Assembly: GCA_014529385.2 (NCBI GenBank) | Contig: CM043952.1 | Location: 157,267,057-157,331,056 of the forward strand | DNA: 64,000 nucleotides | Source: Adiantum capillus-veneris | Taxonomy: Eukaryota > Streptophyta > Polypodiopsida > Polypodiales > Pteridaceae | Direction: 5' to 3' | Part shown: positions 1 to 11,028 of the stretch, one piece after another | Layout: each line of letters starts with the position of its first letter | Numbering within the stretch: position 1 is the first letter of the stretch | The notes under the pieces: model-generated | The model's input: the letters and a program-made list of their open reading frames with translations, nothing else | Told to the model about the DNA's origin: nothing | Database searches by the model: none | Made by a program: the position numbers and the translations under genes

Positions 1-2234
1 AGCACACAGAGATGGAAAGCTTCTTCTTCTTCTTCTACAGAAAAGAGAGTACAAAATGACTAAGTGCTAAAGCTGAAAAGTAGCACATATGTACATGCGG
101 TCACTAAGTGTGAACTCGCTAGAAGCGTACTAGGCTGGCACTATAAGTGTAGTCCAGCTGTAGAATCACTGGCAGAGATCCTCCGTGTCGGTCACCTAAC
201 GCGCCAGTGAGTAAATGCCGTAAGCGGCCAAGACCCGTAGTGGATGCCAGCTCAAGGTGTAGAGCTCGACATCTCAACAGTATGGAGGAACTGTATGGCC
301 AATCATGATAGTCCTGTGATTCCCTGGGTCCAAGGTGTCCCCAGGTTTGTGGATTGGCAGAATGGTGTGCGGAGTCCACTCCTCTGGGAAGCCCTCCCCT
401 ATGAATACATGTGCAATTGATGGGGCTATAGTGGCGGCTATGTAAATGAGGTGCTCACTCTGTAATTCTAGATGATTTGAAGACCCGCGGTGCTATATGC
501 GGTGGATGGCCTTCTTGACCATCTTTGTTGTGAAGAAAGAAGAGCTCGTGGGTCGAGGTCCAGGTGGCTTTGGAATCGGAGGCTGGTTTGGTACCTCATA
601 GAATCTCTCTGCATAATCGTTTCATACATGTGGGTCCTCAATAAGAGCAGTCGAGCGTGGATCTCGAAGGGTGCGCCATCCTGTGGCACTGTCCATGCTC
701 ATGAATAAGCGGTATAGCTCTAGCTCATGTGCCTCCTTGAAAGCTCTCCGCTTTCGGCGTGTGAGTATCTTCATGTGGCGTCTGGCTTCTCGATCAGTGA
801 TATCCCCAAGCGTTCGCTACGCACGCAGCCGAGGATAAAGGTCTCTGCACTCATCATCATACCAGATGTTCTATGGCATAGTCTCTGGGGGGGAGTGTGG
901 CATGTGTTGGTGGTGTGTGGGAAAGAGCTAATGGCCAATATCTGAAGGACATAGGTGATATGGGAGGTGAGCATGGATAGTGGCATAGAGGGGTGGACTA
1001 AAGGAGTCCCTTATTGACCTTTGCCGAGTATAAGGGGGCTAGCTCATGTGTGACATGGATTGTGGTGTGTCTAGGGCGTGTTGTGGATGTGGAGGGTGTG
1101 GCATCTCTAGTGACGGAGAGTGCAAGATAGGTGTGGTTGACTCCAATAGGTAAGGGAGGGATGGTGAAAGAGCTTAAGCAAGTGGGTGGCCTCTCTCGAT
1201 CCCATAATGTAATCCACAATACTCACCCCACCCACCCCACCCCCCCCGGCTGTAACTCCATGTGGAATGCATGTCAGCTCTCCAGAAGTGGGCCACTGGG
1301 CCAGGCCATCTTGTTATATATAACGAGGCAGTGCTAAGAGACTAATCTAAAAAAATGATGGCCGTACTCTGTGATGCGGGCGGTGTCTGCTGAATTTCTC
1401 ATGGCAGCCTCCTCCTATGTGGCATGTAGTGCCACCAGTCCTCTGTGTCCTATGTCTCACACTTGTCACAACATTCCCACGCATTGAAGTCTCCCATGAG
1501 GAAGACTCCATAATTTCATCTGCCATCTTCTTATATATAACGAGGCAGTGCTAAGAGACTAATCTAAAAAAATGATGGACGTACTCTGTGATGCGGGCGG
1601 TGTCTGCTGAATTTCTCATGGCAGCCTCCTCCTATGTGGCATGTAGTGCCACCGGTCCTCTGTGTCCTATGTCTCACACTTGTCACAACATTCCCACGCA
1701 TTGAAGTCTCCCATGAGGAAGACTCCATAATTTCATCTGATAAGCATGTGAATGGGGTTGGTCTCTCTTCCCCATCCCTCTCCGTCCCTGTAGAAGAAAA
1801 TCTGGAGCCTAAGGGGGGAAAAGCAGAGGGCAATGTAGATGATCATGTCCCGTGATAACTCAAAGCGAATCCAAAGGTAACGGGCCTACGGGTTGCGTGC
1901 AACAATCTGTATCCTACTCTGAAGTCCCTGTATGAAGAGTATGGCCACCCCTCATGATCCTTGTGTAGTGTGTTGGAGAGTGCCTCCTTTATGTGAGGAT
2001 TCCCACTCAAAAGCCATGAATCCTCGGTAGTCTCCGCTCTGGGCTCTCACGTGTCTTTGTGAAGAGAATGAGGTCGTGTCCTCTCATCACCTCCTCAAGC
2101 CTCTCTAGATGTGTCCATAGATCCCCATTGCAGTTCCAAACTCCAATGTGGATGGTTTTGCCGCAATTGAGAGATCTTTTTTTTTTTTGAGGATGGAATA
2201 AGGTACTCATAGGGATACACACTATCCCACACAC
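1..2234 (-). mobile_element. Decayed LINE (non-LTR retrotransposon), endonuclease and start of reverse transcriptase
   Basis: Reading the minus strand from about 2180, the conceptual protein begins IGVWNCNGDLW, which fits the N-terminus of an APE-type endonuclease. About 230 codons on it shows FLMGDFNAW, matching the GDFN motif of that fold, at about 1722-1690 and again at 1505-1473 because the stretch is duplicated. Near 420-300 the same strand gives FPEEWTPHTILPIHKPGD and then NHRTIMIGHT, the entry to a LINE reverse transcriptase. The order endonuclease to RT is that of LINE ORF2. The catalytic part of RT should lie beyond the window start. Frames shift often and stops are frequent, so this is an old dead copy. 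The clade (L1-like, RTE-like or other) cannot be settled from what is visible. Confidence 0.72.
1305..1738. repeat. 217-bp tandem duplication inside the LINE
   Basis: Bases 1305-1521 and 1522-1738 are adjacent direct copies that differ at about three positions by eye. The unit contains the GDFNA-encoding part of the endonuclease, so the motif occurs twice. The near-identity means the duplication is far younger than the LINE insertion, or that the segment was misassembled. Confidence 0.9.
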
Positions 2235-2702
2235 AATAACTCAAGTGTTGACTCTTCACACCTTAAAACAAAGAGTTTCTTTTTAAAAGCTTGTCGATTA
2301 GTGAAGCGAATAGTAATAACCTTGGAGAGATGCTTTATCCTTGCGCAATCAAGTTTGAATAATGGTTAGGAGAGGAAAGAAAGAATGCCATCAAACAGAG
2401 CAACCAATGGTTTATGAAGCTCTCGGCATGAATAAGTTCTTGTCCATGGTGGGTTTGTCCTTACTCTTCTCCAACTATTTCTTTCGAGAAACAATAAAGC
2501 AATGGATCTTACAGGATGACGCGCTATTGTTGTTGAATTGACTTGTAGAAAATGAACACCAAGGGACCCAATTTAAGTGTTGCCAATTCTAGGTCTGTCA
2601 ATTTCAAAAAATGCCACAATTCTCATTTTTAAAGGTTTTTAATTAGCATGTGATCTTTGAGCTAATATGCACAATTCAGGATCTTGCACAAAAATTATCC
2701 TA
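2235..2702. other. Spacer without recognised features
   Basis: AT-rich DNA between the LINE 5' side and the first hairpin. Only short frames are present and none resembles a known protein. Confidence 0.6.
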
Positions 2703-2890
2703 ACAACAAACATCACACCTCACTTTATCCTCCAGTAAAAAAGGACCTGACACACAACCACTGAAGAGCCATCAAGCGATGTGCTTGTAGTAGTGGAGTG
2801 CATGCAAAAACACCCCTCGATGGCATCTAAGTGGTTATGTGTCAGGTCCTTTTTTGCTAGAGGATAAAGCAACGTGTGATGTATATTGTT
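2703..2890. repeat. Foldback hairpin 1 (MITE-like or hairpin-RNA locus)
   Basis: The arm at about 2703-2772 is the reverse complement of 2819-2890 at roughly 85% by eye, leaving a loop of about 45 bases. The best-matched core is AAAAAAGGACCTGACACA against its inverted copy near 2840-2857. Such a structure could be a miniature inverted-repeat element or a young hairpin-RNA gene. The diverged arms argue against a very recent insertion. No target duplication was identified. Confidence 0.7.
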
Positions 2891-2961
2891 AGCTAGCACA
2901 ACACCCTCTTCTGTGCTGAAAAACCCTCTCTTATAGCAAAAAAGGGGCATGATTTCCATAC

Positions 2962-3083
2962 GAAAAGAAAAAGTAGCTGAAGTTGGAGCTTCTAAAAGAC
3001 AAACAAAGGATATACCTCATTTTGGTTGTTGCACATGACTACTAAATCTTTTAGAAGATCCAACTTTAGCTACTTTTCTTTTC
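2962..3083. repeat. Foldback hairpin 2
   Basis: Bases 2962-2999 pair with 3047-3083 as an inverted repeat with about three mismatches or indels, leaving a loop of about 47 bases. It starts only about 70 bases after hairpin 1, but its arms are unrelated in sequence. Two separate dyads in under 400 bases is unusual outside foldback elements or small-RNA loci. Confidence 0.68.
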
Positions 3084-3344
3084 CATTTGCATTTTTAAAA
3101 AAGACACTTTATTGCAGGAGTACTTGAACTGAGAAGTTCAAACCTTCTGTTCATCTTTCAAATTCTTTAGAGTTACCAACAACACATGCTCCTTGAGGTT
3201 TCTTGACTCTTTTATGTTTTTTTGAGTGTAACTCCTGCATTTAAAACTTCTCTTGTTCTTAAAGATTTGTCCCATTAAAAAAAACTGCGTCAACGTCATC
3301 TATACATTCAAGTGCAACAGGATTGCGTTTGATTTTTTGTTTTT
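3084..3344. other. AT-rich spacer
   Basis: Nothing coding or repeated was recognised here beyond low-complexity A and T runs. Confidence 0.5.
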
Positions 3345-3449
3345 AAGACTAGTGCTGAAGGCATGCCATGCATGAGACGTGTTTCAAGGAGAAGCTTCTA
3401 AAGAGAAAACAAGTAATAGTGTGTCCTCCATCTAAGATTTGCTATTTTA
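3345..3449. repeat. Dispersed direct repeat, copy 1
   Basis: The segment starting AAGACTAGTGCTGAAGGCAT and ending TTTGCTATTTTA recurs at 5771-5882 in the same orientation with small indels. Copy 2 abuts the RT-derived part of a Gypsy fossil, so copy 1 is probably a detached fragment of the same element. Confidence 0.65.
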
Positions 3450-4059
3450 ACAATTCCTTTACTCTGTCTAATAATTTGTCTCATGTTCATCCTAATTCTC
3501 TTACCACTCTCAAGGTTTGAATTCAAGATTTTACTGCAATTTTGCACTCAAGCCATAGACTAGGTTGAAAGGTGTTGTCATCAAAGGAGTCTTGTATACT
3601 ACACACTGTATTCCCAAAGTGTGGAATGTAGTTGAATTTCCCAATTAATCCTTCCAAAAATGACTATTTTTGTGAGGACTAAGCTCAATAGCATGTTGGT
3701 GGGTTTTGCTTGACCGTTGGCTTGCAGACGATAGGGTGTAGACTTGTTATGAATGATCAGAACTCATTTAGTAAGTCTACAATGACTTCATTAAGCATTA
3801 GGAGAAGCATCACAAGGGGTGGATCATGATCTACTAGATGCTTATTTGTTCTCCGTAGGAATGTTGTCAAAATGGTCCAAATATAAAGTCACTCTACCAA
3901 CTATAGCACAATTTGACACATGCATTTTTATTCCTATATAAACCCTAAGATAATTGGGCAGTTAGCAATGTATTAGCTATTTGCAAGAAGGTTATATTGA
4001 ATAAATCCTGACAAAATAATGAATCACTCTATTGAACCACAAGCATAAAAATTCTATTT
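3450..4059. other. Spacer without recognised genes
   Basis: AT-rich sequence between the dispersed repeat and the integrase-like remains. Possible further Gypsy debris, but no motif clear enough to name. Confidence 0.45.
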
Positions 4060-4860
4060 AAGCCAAGCATAGGAAACCATAACAAGTTGGCACTTTGCAA
4101 GAAACCAGACTATTAAAGGCTCTAGAGGTTGGGAGTGTATTGGCCCATCAATGAAAGAATATTTCCACAAGTATCTTGAAAGATGTGCACAATGCCATGA
4201 GGTAGCACCAATGCCACATTCCACATGTTCAAGATCTTGGTTGTACCTTAATGGGGGCAATATTTATTCCTCACCACACAGATCTTTCCTAAGACTTGGA
4301 ATAACTGAAGAAAAAGAGAAATTGCAATAGAAGCTAGCCATTATACTATGATAGAGAGCCAATTATAGAAACAATCAAGGACTAAAAACTTTGCTTAGGT
4401 GCTAGCTATGATGAGTATATTTCTATCCTAGAGCAAGCACATGCAAGATTAGCAAGCATGCATTTTCAACTAACACAACTTTAAGATCAATTATAATAAT
4501 TGGAATATGGTGTCCTACTCTATTCTTTGATGCCAAAGAGTACGTTAAACAATGTGATGCTTTCCAAACAGCAAAGATGGCATGAAAGCAATACCAAATG
4601 CACTTAGAACCAATGGTGGGGGCCATGGTGTTTTCCAAATGGGGCATCGATTTAGTTGGGCCTATTCATCCACCATCTCATAAGAGCCAAGACAAATATA
4701 CAAATCGTGGCTTTTGGCTATTTGACAAAGTAGGTGCAAGCAAAAGCCACAAGGAAAAAGTAATGCACGGGCTATATATTTTTCTTGTATGAATATCTTT
4801 TTACAAGATATGGATTGCCAATCAAGATTTCTAGTGATAAGGGCACCCCTTGAAAGGTGA
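4060..4860 (+). pseudogene. Ty3/Gypsy integrase remains (fossil)
   Basis: Plus-strand pieces match a Gypsy integrase. Near 4190 the sequence encodes RCAQCHE, like the second half of the HHCC zinc site. Near 4600-4680 it encodes KWGIDLVGPIHPP, the segment around the first catalytic aspartate. The second and third catalytic motifs were not found, so it is a fragment. The wording resembles the integrase of the giant Gypsy element further right in this window, suggesting the same broad lineage. It is heavily decayed. Confidence 0.7.
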
Positions 4861-5800
4861 TAGGCCCTAACATGATGTGTGGTACGTTTCTTTACCACAC
4901 TGGTAAAGTCAAATTCCAACAATGCTTTGAACCATCTCTCAATTTTTCCCATGTTACATGGTTTTTCACGCTAGAATTTGACTTTAGCACACTGGTGGTA
5001 AAGTCAAATTCCAACAATATTATAAACCATCTAAGAATTTTTCCCATGTTACATGGTTTTTCACGCTAGAATTTGACTTTAGCACACTGGTGGTAACGTC
5101 AAATTCCAACAATATTATAAACCTTCTAAGAATTCTTCTCAAGTGACATGGCTTGATAATTCATGAATGTCTTGATAGCATATATTATACATAGCCCTTC
5201 CCTCTCAATGGGTGGAGTACTTTTCTCTATTGTATTCAACTGCCCACTTTCATGGTGGACAAGAAAATCCATTGTCCTTCATCAAAATCTAGTATAACAC
5301 AACCTACAACAAAATTTGGTGCATCAACAAGCACATTGAAAATCTTGTTCCAATCATATGCCTTTAGGATTGGTGAAATTGCCAAAGCATCCTTTAATTT
5401 TGAAAAGACTCCTCATGTTTGTCTGTATAGTCAAGATAGTGATTAGTGCATATATAGGCTTTTTCATTATTATGAGATACATGTAGAGAAATCTTTTAAA
5501 ATACCTACAATGTCCCATGAATTCCAATACTTCTCTAACTATGGTTGGTCTTGCCAATTAAATAATGGACTTGATCTTTTCAAGATCTATTGGAATCCCA
5601 TTTTTGTACACTATATGTCCTAGAAATTTACCTTGTCATACCATAAATACACACTTTGGAGGATTCAAAAAAATAATATATAAGTGACATTTTTCAAAGA
5701 CCTGATTTAAGAGATCAAAGTGGTGTTTTTGCAATGATGATTGAGCAGATAGTTCATTCATATATACTTCTAAGACTAGTGTTGAAGGCATGCCATGCAT
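4861..5800 (-). pseudogene. Ty3/Gypsy RT and RNase H remains (fossil), opposite strand to the integrase piece
   Basis: On the minus strand, 5557-5354 encodes a fragment with REVLEFMGHCRYFKRF, the RT-RNase H connector, and 4952-4861 encodes RWFKALLEFDFTSVVKK, the end of the RNase H region. The order is correct for Gypsy pol read leftward, yet the neighbouring integrase fragment reads rightward. The parts are therefore inverted relative to each other, by an inversion or by two separate insertions. It is badly decayed. Confidence 0.7.
4897..5130. repeat. Tandem triplication, unit about 90-97 bp
   Basis: Three successive copies of a unit containing GTCAAATTCCAACAAT and, in the first two, CATGGTTTTTCACGCTAG. 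The unit coincides with the RNase H end of the Gypsy fossil, so part of that domain is repeated. The copies are diverged, more so in the third. Confidence 0.75.
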
Positions 5801-5882
5801 GAGACATACCAGGGAGAATCTTCTAAAGTGAAAACAAGCAATAGTGTGTCCTCCAATCTATCTTCTAAGATTTGCTATTTTA
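5771..5882. repeat. Dispersed direct repeat, copy 2
   Basis: Second copy of the repeat at 3345-3449, about 85-90% alike by eye. It lies next to RT-derived sequence on the minus strand and probably belongs to that element. Confidence 0.65.
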
Positions 5883-6496
5883 TTGTTGCTCTAAAGAAAT
5901 GGCCATGAAGAGCAAGGACAAACTCAACTAGTCTTGCTTGGTGGACATTGCTATAGAAAATTTATAGAACATAATAGGCCATCTGCAGATTGACATCAAG
6001 CATCTAGCATTGAAGTGAACAAGTACAAAGTGCATTGATTTTTTTAAATAAATATGTGTATGTTTATTTATTAAACATAAATGATGATTAATTACCTCTA
6101 TTGCTGTGTGTAAAATGGTCCAATTTCACAGATCTCTATATAGCTGTTTGAGTAGTGAGACCAAGGCACTACTCTTTGCCATATGTGTTCTGATAGATTT
6201 AGCACAATTGGATACTTGGTGAGTTGGTTATGATTGTTGTTGCCTCATCTTTTGTTGTGGAATAGAGTTGGATGAGTTACAACAGAGGGCTACTAAATGG
6301 GATAATTGAATTGAGCAAAGGATTGCAACTTAATCATTTTTCTTAAACCCTACTCGCTAAACTACTTTCATATTGTTTGTAGATTGCCATTTAGTCTAGT
6401 AATAACATGCATTTAGTCTCTAGAATGGTGACTTATCTTGGGCATCCATCTTACTCTAAATCAAGCGTAGTCAAATTTTCCTTATTCTCATATAAT

Positions 6497-6498
<2 letters not shown>
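5883..6498. other. AT-rich spacer
   Basis: No coding signal was recognised. A stretch near 5936-6040 is loosely similar to 6675-6815, perhaps an old dispersed repeat. Confidence 0.4.

Positions 6499-6588
<90 letters not shown>
6499..6588. repeat. (GA)n microsatellite
   Basis: An essentially uninterrupted GA dinucleotide run of about 90 bases. It is long enough to be highly length-variable and could attract GAGA-binding proteins, though nothing nearby is an obvious target gene. Confidence 0.98.
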
Positions 6589-6591
<3 letters not shown>

Positions 6592-6809
6592 TTATGTGTT
6601 GTCACAGTCGGAGAGGGGGCAATGAGTCTTGGTTGTTGTCGATCACAAAACCTGGTGCAAAAAATATCTTAGGAGGACATTGTTAGGATAAAGAGTTTTC
6701 CTCGTGCTACAAAACCATTATTTAGAGGAGAACGTTGGGCTGCAATTGCCAAATAAGGACATACATAGGCTGACATCAACCACCTAGATATAAAGTAAAC
6801 ATTACAGAG

Positions 6810-6920
6810 TGCATTGAGTACTGCAACACATAAGTTGAATTGAGTACTACAATACATAAGTTGAATTGCCTATTTGTGAGAAAAGTAGTGCATTGAGTAT
6901 TGCAATATATAATTTGACTC
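6810..6920. repeat. Short tandem repeat, unit about 26-30 bp, about three copies
   Basis: The phrase TTGAGTACTGCAACACATAA and variants of it recur three times in roughly 100 bases with substitutions. It is non-coding. Confidence 0.6.
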
Positions 6921-8270
6921 TCCAAACTATGAGAAAAGAAGTGTGTGTCTATTTGATGTATACATATGATGATCGAGATCGAGGATGCACTAGTGGGGGA
7001 AACATGCAGGTAAACTAAACTTAAGAAATCATTAATTTTTAAAAAAAAAACAAAAAGCATTATTAGACTCTTTAAAAATTAAACTGCACTACCGACCGGA
7101 TAATCGTGTATGGGTGTCTCCCAATTGTGCAAGCCGGAGGAAAATGTTTCTATCAAGCTACATAAAAGCAAGATGAATAGTTAAACATTTTTTCTTGCTG
7201 AAGCATCACAGAGTGAAAATGCTAAATATATAGTGCACGTCATGCTACATAAGTGCCATACAAAAGTATGTTGGAGAGTTGGGGGTGAAAGCATGTTAAT
7301 GTCACATGCTTTAAGGTGTCCCAAATAGTGCTAATTAGCATAATTTTGACATATGCTAACTAGTAAAATAACACCACCTATATCTATGATGGAGGATATA
7401 TCAATAGAAAGCTCCTAAAAGAAGGAATCCGACAAACTTCAATAAATTTTGATTTTTTTGTGAAAATTTTACCGGACGCCCAATTCTTTTAGATGTGTTA
7501 ATTTTGAATATTTTAATTGGCACAAAAAGCATGCCACATTAACATGCTTTAACCCTTGGCGCTATGGCCTCTCCAAAAATTATAAGAAACGAAAGCGGTG
7601 TCCCACCTTGTAGGCTTTATGTGTGGACCAAGCAAATGCATAGGCATGGGGAATCAACGAACCTTGCAATGTTGTTGAGCTAGATTCGTGGTTTTGTAGT
7701 CCAAACGTCCATTATTGTGAATATATGTGCTTTCTATGACACACAAAATAGGAGTTAACACAAATAGAGAAGATACAGGAAATACATTTAAATTAAAGAG
7801 AAGTAGAGATAATTTTATGTTCTACATCATAGACAGTGTAGGGTTTATAGTAATGATGAGTTCTTAGCTCATAAGCTCCGATGCAATCACTACAGCAGAA
7901 TGGCTCAATTAGTAGGCTGCAAAAACTAAGGTACATAAGATAAGTCCACGTACTGCAATTGACCGGGCGTGTGCACATCTAGCACCATGTACGAGGTTGA
8001 TGATGAATTCTGCTAACACTTCAAGAGTGTGGATGCTGGCTTTTGGTTGTGTGCAGATCTTCAAAATGAGGGATGAGATCATTGTACATCAAAATCAAAA
8101 AGCAAATGTTGAGACAAAATTGACAGTTCATGAAACTTCTAAGCGACGAAGATTATCTCATGGCGAGTGAAGCAAACATTGCTCTGAAGCAAAAGAGAAG
8201 AGTGAAACTCGTGGGCAGTAGATGAGAGTTGTCTTCAACATGTTGCGAAGCTAGTTTTTGTGTTTGTACG
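6921..8270. other. AT-rich intergenic DNA
   Basis: No convincing reading frame, RNA gene or element boundary was seen in this 1.3-kb stretch leading up to the satellite array. Confidence 0.45.
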
Positions 8271-9215
8271 ACTTGAAGCACACATTGATTTCCATGAAAC
8301 TTTGTAGGGGTGGGAATTACCATGGCCATGTGTGGTTGTCTTGATATTGCAAGGTAGCACAATCGCCAATTTTTTAGCTTTGGGCTCGCCAAGCACCCAA
8401 CGACCAAAAATTGGTGATTGTGCCATCCTAAACCATCTTGAGGAGTTTGATTCCCATGAAGCTTTGTAGGGGTGGGTATTAGTGTGCTTCCCCTGCCCTT
8501 GCAAAGTCTCATGGCCATCTGTTGCCGTCTTGACGGTCGAAGGTAGCACAATCACCAATTTTTTGGCTTTGGGCTTGCCAAGGGCACAACAAACAAAAGT
8601 TGTCAATTATGTTGTCCTAGACCGTCGAGACAGATTGCGATGCCCATGAAACTTTGTAGGGGTAGGCATTAGTGTGCTTCCTCCACCCTTCCAAAGTTTC
8701 ATGGCCATGTCTCAACGGTCTAGGGTGGAACAATCAACAATTTTTTTGGGCTTTGGGCTCTCCAAGGACCCAACAGTCAAAGGTTGGTGATTGTGCCATC
8801 TTAGACCGTCGAGACAGAGTGCAAGGTGTCACAATCTGGTTCCATCTCATTGGTGCAAGGTGGCACAATTGCCAATTTTTTTAGCTTTGGACTGGGCAAG
8901 GACATAAAGAACAAAAGTTGGTGATTGTGCCACCCTAGATCGTAGAGATGGATTACGATGCCCATGAAACTCTGCAAGGGTGATGATTAGTGAGCTTTCC
9001 CTACCCTTCTAAAGTTTTATGGCCATTCGCTCCATCTCATTGTCGAGGGTGACAAGATTGCCAATTTTTTGGCTTTGGGCTGACCAAAGGCATAACAACA
9101 AAAATTTCGCTTTTGTGTCGCCTTTAACCGTCGAGACAAATTGCGATGCCCATGAAACTTTGGAGGGGTGAGTATTATAATTTGTACGTTGTCCTTACAA
9201 AATTTCATGGCCATT
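8271..9215. repeat. Dyad satellite array, left block (about five units)
   Basis: Repeats of the same family as 57681-64000. Each unit of about 190 bp holds a dyad around GGCACAATCGCCAA and its inverted copy, and a second dyad around CATGAAACTTTGCA and its inverted copy. Units are imperfect. The outer Gypsy element begins just after this block and the family resumes directly after the element, so the array was interrupted by that insertion. Confidence 0.88.
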
Positions 9216-9238
9216 GTTTTTTTTTGTGTTGATCTACG

Positions 9239-10841
9239 TGTTGTGCCATGGCACGTGCATAGTGGGAACGGAAGCTAAGCCCTACAATATTATGGATTTT
9301 ATGTGTATGCCTTAAGTGTGCATATGTATATGCATTTTCTATTTAGCATGCAAAAAGCTAGTCGAAGTCTGACCTGTCACTCTTGTTGGGAATGGGCTTC
9401 GTCCTATGATCCGAGGCTTCTTTGTGAACCTCTTCTTGGAGCCATGATGAAATGAGCTTGTAAAACATACCTCCTATCTACTAGGCATCCTAGGTGGCAT
9501 ATGACATGTGTAGCATGGACAAAAGTGTCTTTAATCATAGTATACCCCGTGAGGTTTCATTCTACACATAGTAGGTGCACTTTGGAGTGATTATGGATCT
9601 AGAAAAATCCCTTAGAAAAGTGGTTACGAGTCTGTTTGATGTCATCCATGATATATGCCAAGCTCTCTCTCAATTTTTTACGAAGATACTTTATGCACAT
9701 AGCTCAACAACTCTTGGAGGCTTAACCCTTGACATGTGGCGGCAAAAAGAAGATATTTGGAGAAAGATCTAGAATAACCTCTAGATATTTCTTGAAGCGA
9801 AAGATCTAGAAACTTTGAAGATAATTTCAAGATATTTTGAAAAGATGGACACTTTTCACACAAATCCCTTGGATATTTCTAAGCAAATATCTTTTTCAAG
9901 GGGCAACTTCATCTATAAATAGAGCCTCTTGCCCCTCACTTGGGCATCAAGAAAACCATCAAGCAATCAAGCGCTCAAGCAATCCCCCCACAATCAAGCC
10001 ACTCTATCAAGCCATCACCCAACCTCCTAGCCATCTCCTTGAGTGAAACTTTATCTCAATTTCAACCCAACACATCTTGAGCTTGCTACTTCATGCCTCA
10101 AGCCTTCTATCTCCTCACTTGTAATACTCATACACTCTATGTAACCTTCTTTCATCAATAAAGACGCATTGTTGGTGGCTCCCAAATGGTGTTGGGTACT
10201 ACTACTCATCTTCTACTTCATCAAGTTGGCTACAAGACCACAAAGTCTTGAGGTGTGCTTCGCTTCTTTGGATTGAGCTTGTGTGGGTCTTTGTGTGTTG
10301 GTTGTCTCTCTTATCTCTTTCCTTCATTGTTGGACTGCTTTCTAAACTTTCTTAGATGAATAATCCCAATGGTGTAACCTTTCAACCCTTTCACTTTGTG
10401 CAAAATATTAGGATTAACGTTTGTATTAGCCATAAAATACACTTCCAACAAAGAATTGTGTTACTCTTTGGGCCGGAAAGACTGCGAGAAATTCTTCTTT
10501 CTCCACGTCCTCTTATTTTGCCACTACTAGACTACTCTAATTCTTTTGATGTGAACATATTTATTCTCCTCTAGGGATTGAGTCTTGCTTTCTTAATATT
10601 ACTATGAACCAAGAAGACTTGTACACACGGCTCACTCCTATCACTAGGCAAAACATCTATATCTTTGTAAGCACTAAGTTACAGTTTTAAAGAACCATTC
10701 GCAGTCTATTTGGAGTATAATGACTTGCTGCTATAAATGCATCAGTGAACCCTTGCATCTTACCTTTGATTAGATACGATCAAAGCCTTGATGTTTTCAT
10801 CTTTGTTTTGTTTTGAGGGTTTCACGTGTGCGTATGTGTGT
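9239..10841 (+). repeat. Outer Gypsy 5' LTR
   Basis: It begins TGTTGTGCCATGGCACGTGC, which contains a 12-bp palindrome. Similarity to the right LTR stops after GTATGTGTGT. It contains a TATA-like box at 9914-9921 and a polyadenylation signal AATAAA at 10157-10162, so the R region probably starts near 9945. Short open frames inside are shared with the other LTR only because LTRs are duplicates. Confidence 0.9.
9914..9921 (+). promoter_or_regulatory. LTR TATA box
   Basis: TATAAATA in the 5' LTR, repeated at 56745-56752 in the 3' LTR, about 240 bases before the AATAAA signal, as expected for an LTR promoter. Confidence 0.6.
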
Positions 10842-11028
10842 AAGATTCCAATGGCTACACACAATGTATTCGCTACAAACACTAAGCTTGCTTAAGTGAA
10901 AGCCTTCACAGTCTCCCCACAAACCCTCACAGCTAGAGGCCCGGCGCCTTCCTGGCCAGACCGCCAACTCTTTGACACACTTTTTGGTGAGCCGGACGTG
11001 AAGTTTGTCAGGGTGAGTTAGTGGGGAT
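10842..11028 (+). other. Outer Gypsy leader
   Basis: About 190 bases between the 5' LTR and gag. A tRNA primer site should start here, but no standard plant primer sequence could be recognised. Confidence 0.5.

Noticed and set aside
6407-6625. Frame with a long RERERE stretch
   Set aside because: It is simply the translation of the (GA)n microsatellite.
9234-9238. Target-site duplication of the outer Gypsy element
   Set aside because: CTACG before the left LTR only loosely resembles CAACG a few bases after the right LTR; not good enough to claim.
9575-9772. Small protein conserved between 9575 and 56414
   Set aside because: Both copies lie at the same place in the two LTRs of one element; similarity reflects LTR duplication, not selection.
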